Below, one piece after another: positions 63,010 through 64,000 of a stretch of 64,000 nucleotides of DNA. Under the pieces are notes generated by a model. It worked only from the letters and a program-made list of their open reading frames with translations, had not been told where the DNA came from and made no database searches. A program made the translations under genes and the position numbers. Location: contig CABJBA010000001.1 in assembly GCA_902363735.1 (NCBI GenBank), positions 496,001-560,000 on the forward strand, in the 5' to 3' direction. Position 1 is the first letter of the stretch, and each line of letters opens with the position of its first letter. This DNA comes from Clostridiaceae bacterium. Lineage in GTDB: Bacteria > Bacillota > Clostridia > Lachnospirales > Lachnospiraceae.

Positions 63010-64000
63010 ATGACTCCAAAGCCACTGATCTTTCACATTGATGTAAATTCTGCCTATTTAAGCTGGGAGTCTGTAGAGCGGCTGGAAGAAGACCCATCTG
63101 CCCTGGATTTACGCACCATTCCGTCAGCAGTGGGCGGTGACGCTGCCTCCAGGCATGGCATTGTCCTGGCAAAGTCCACACCGGCAAAAAAATACGGAAT
63201 CACGACTGGAGAACCTTTGGTTCAGGCCCTGCGCAAATGCCCAGCCCTGACCACTGTTCCTGTCCGTTTTGACATATACCAGAAGCATTCCTCCCGGCTG
63301 ATGAATCTTTTGTCCGATTACACTCCTGATATCGAAAAGTTCAGCATTGACGAGGCTTTTCTTGACATGTCCTCCACCATCCACCTCTTCGGCTCTCCTC
63401 TGGAGGTTGCGGAGCAAATACGGCAGCGGGTGGAAAGAGAGCTTAAATTCACGGTGAATATCGGCATTGCTCCTAACAAGCTGCTGGCTAAGATGGCCTC
63501 TGACTTTAAAAAGCCCAATCTCTGCCACACTTTGTTTCCCCAGGACATTCCAAAAAAGATGTGGCCTCTGCCCATCCGGGAGCTGTTTTTCGTAGGACAC
63601 TCTGCCCAGAAAAAACTTGAGAGCATTGGAATCCGCACCATCGGAGATCTGGCCGCCTTTCCTGCCAATCTTTTAAAGCCCATTTTAGGGGAAAAATACG
63701 GAGCCCTGATTCACGACTACGCCTGTGGAATCGACAATTCTGCTGTAGGAGAACGGGAGCCTCTTAACAAAGGTTACGGAAACAGCATCACCCTTTCCCG
63801 GGACATCAACGACTATGATACAGCCTGTCAGGTTCTGCTGTCCTTAAGCGAAACAGTGGGAGCCAGACTTCGCATGGATCATGTGGTCTGTGACTGTATC
63901 TGTGTAGAAATAAAGGACTGGGATTTCAACATCCAGTCCCATCAGATGACCTTAAACGATCCCACTGATTCCACTGCGGTCATATATGATAATTCCTGCA
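63010..64000 (+). CDS. dinB: DNA polymerase IV / Y-family polymerase, truncated by window edge
   Basis: 330 codons are visible from an ATG with GGAGAGGAGAG upstream; the C-terminus is outside the window. IFHIDVNSAYLSWESV carries the first catalytic Asp, KFSIDEAFLDMS the SIDE motif with the other acidic residues, and NIGIAPNKLLAKMASDFKKP the fingers/palm block. A short ERLEEDPSALDLRTI insert near residue 25 is typical of the UmuC-like clostridial form. Error-prone lesion bypass; probably SOS-controlled. Confidence 0.93.
   Translation, partial: MTPKPLIFHIDVNSAYLSWESVERLEEDPSALDLRTIPSAVGGDAASRHGIVLAKSTPAKKYGITTGEPLVQALRKCPALTTVPVRFDIYQKHSSRLMNLLSDYTPDIEKFSIDEAFLDMSSTIHLFGSPLEVAEQIRQRVERELKFTVNIGIAPNKLLAKMASDFKKPNLCHTLFPQDIPKKMWPLPIRELFFVGHSAQKKLESIGIRTIGDLAAFPANLLKPILGEKYGALIHDYACGIDNSAVGEREPLNKGYGNSITLSRDINDYDTACQVLLSLSETVGARLRMDHVVCDCICVEIKDWDFNIQSHQMTLNDPTDSTAVIYDNSC

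Overview
The window looks like the chromosome of an anaerobic low-GC Firmicute, most likely a Lachnospiraceae member (Clostridium cluster XIVa; Lacrimispora- or Enterocloster-like, genus not resolvable by eye). The signs are a single-chain clostridial PurL, a mcsA-mcsB-clpC operon, KimA-type K+ transport, biotin-dependent Na+ pump decarboxylase parts, rubredoxin-type redox proteins, and strong AGGAGG ribosome sites throughout.

Layout. (1) 1-4.1 kb: a truncated SDR/epimerase gene, a zinc-ribbon membrane-protein cluster with a 28-residue peptide gene, and an OmpR-type two-component system. (2) 4.1-12.4 kb: a decayed AT-rich accessory island with remnants of an integrative element (HTH protein, SNF2-like helicase tail, ParA), an IS1182-like transposase, a GPH sugar transporter, a degenerate paralogue of the two-component system and a decapitated collagen-like gene. 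Two intact genes (SnoaL-like and amidohydrolase) lie inside it. (3) 12.5-31.4 kb: housekeeping and redox genes (PP2C-like phosphatase, rubredoxin-NAD(P)H oxidoreductase, MerR, KimA, PurL, sigma-like protein, LysR, nuclease-helicase, HPr-like protein, tRNA-Trp, M42 peptidase). (4) 31.4-41 kb: citrate lyase locus 1 (citDEF), radA, and the gntR-mcsA-mcsB-clpC stress operon. (5) 41-45.2 kb: a surface cohesin protein and a dockerin-bearing autolysin side by side. (6) 45.5-59.7 kb: a large citrate fermentation regulon (CitM transporter, OadB, small OadG, divergent hybrid kinase/response regulator, citDEFG, citX, OadA, BCCP, OadG, carboxyltransferase). (7) 59.9-64 kb: lipoprotein, YitT-type protein, D,D-carboxypeptidase and DinB (cut by the window edge).

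How the parts work together. Citrate would enter through CitM, be cleaved by acyl-carrier citrate lyase (CitDEF, matured by CitG and CitX), and the oxaloacetate decarboxylated by OadA/BCCP with the membrane subunits OadB/OadG exporting Na+. Three promoters of this regulon share one unusual architecture, CTTAA-N6-TTAAG-N17-TTAAG-N10-(-10), with identical spacings, which suggests one activator, probably the OmpR-family regulator encoded in the middle of the regulon.

Most unusual signals: a 45-bp double-hairpin repeat family that sits both between genes and in frame inside proteins (15-residue units KVNLPSGQREDPLGG), the shared citrate-regulon promoter, the cohesin/dockerin pair on an autolysin, and a GntR regulator where CtsR is normally found.
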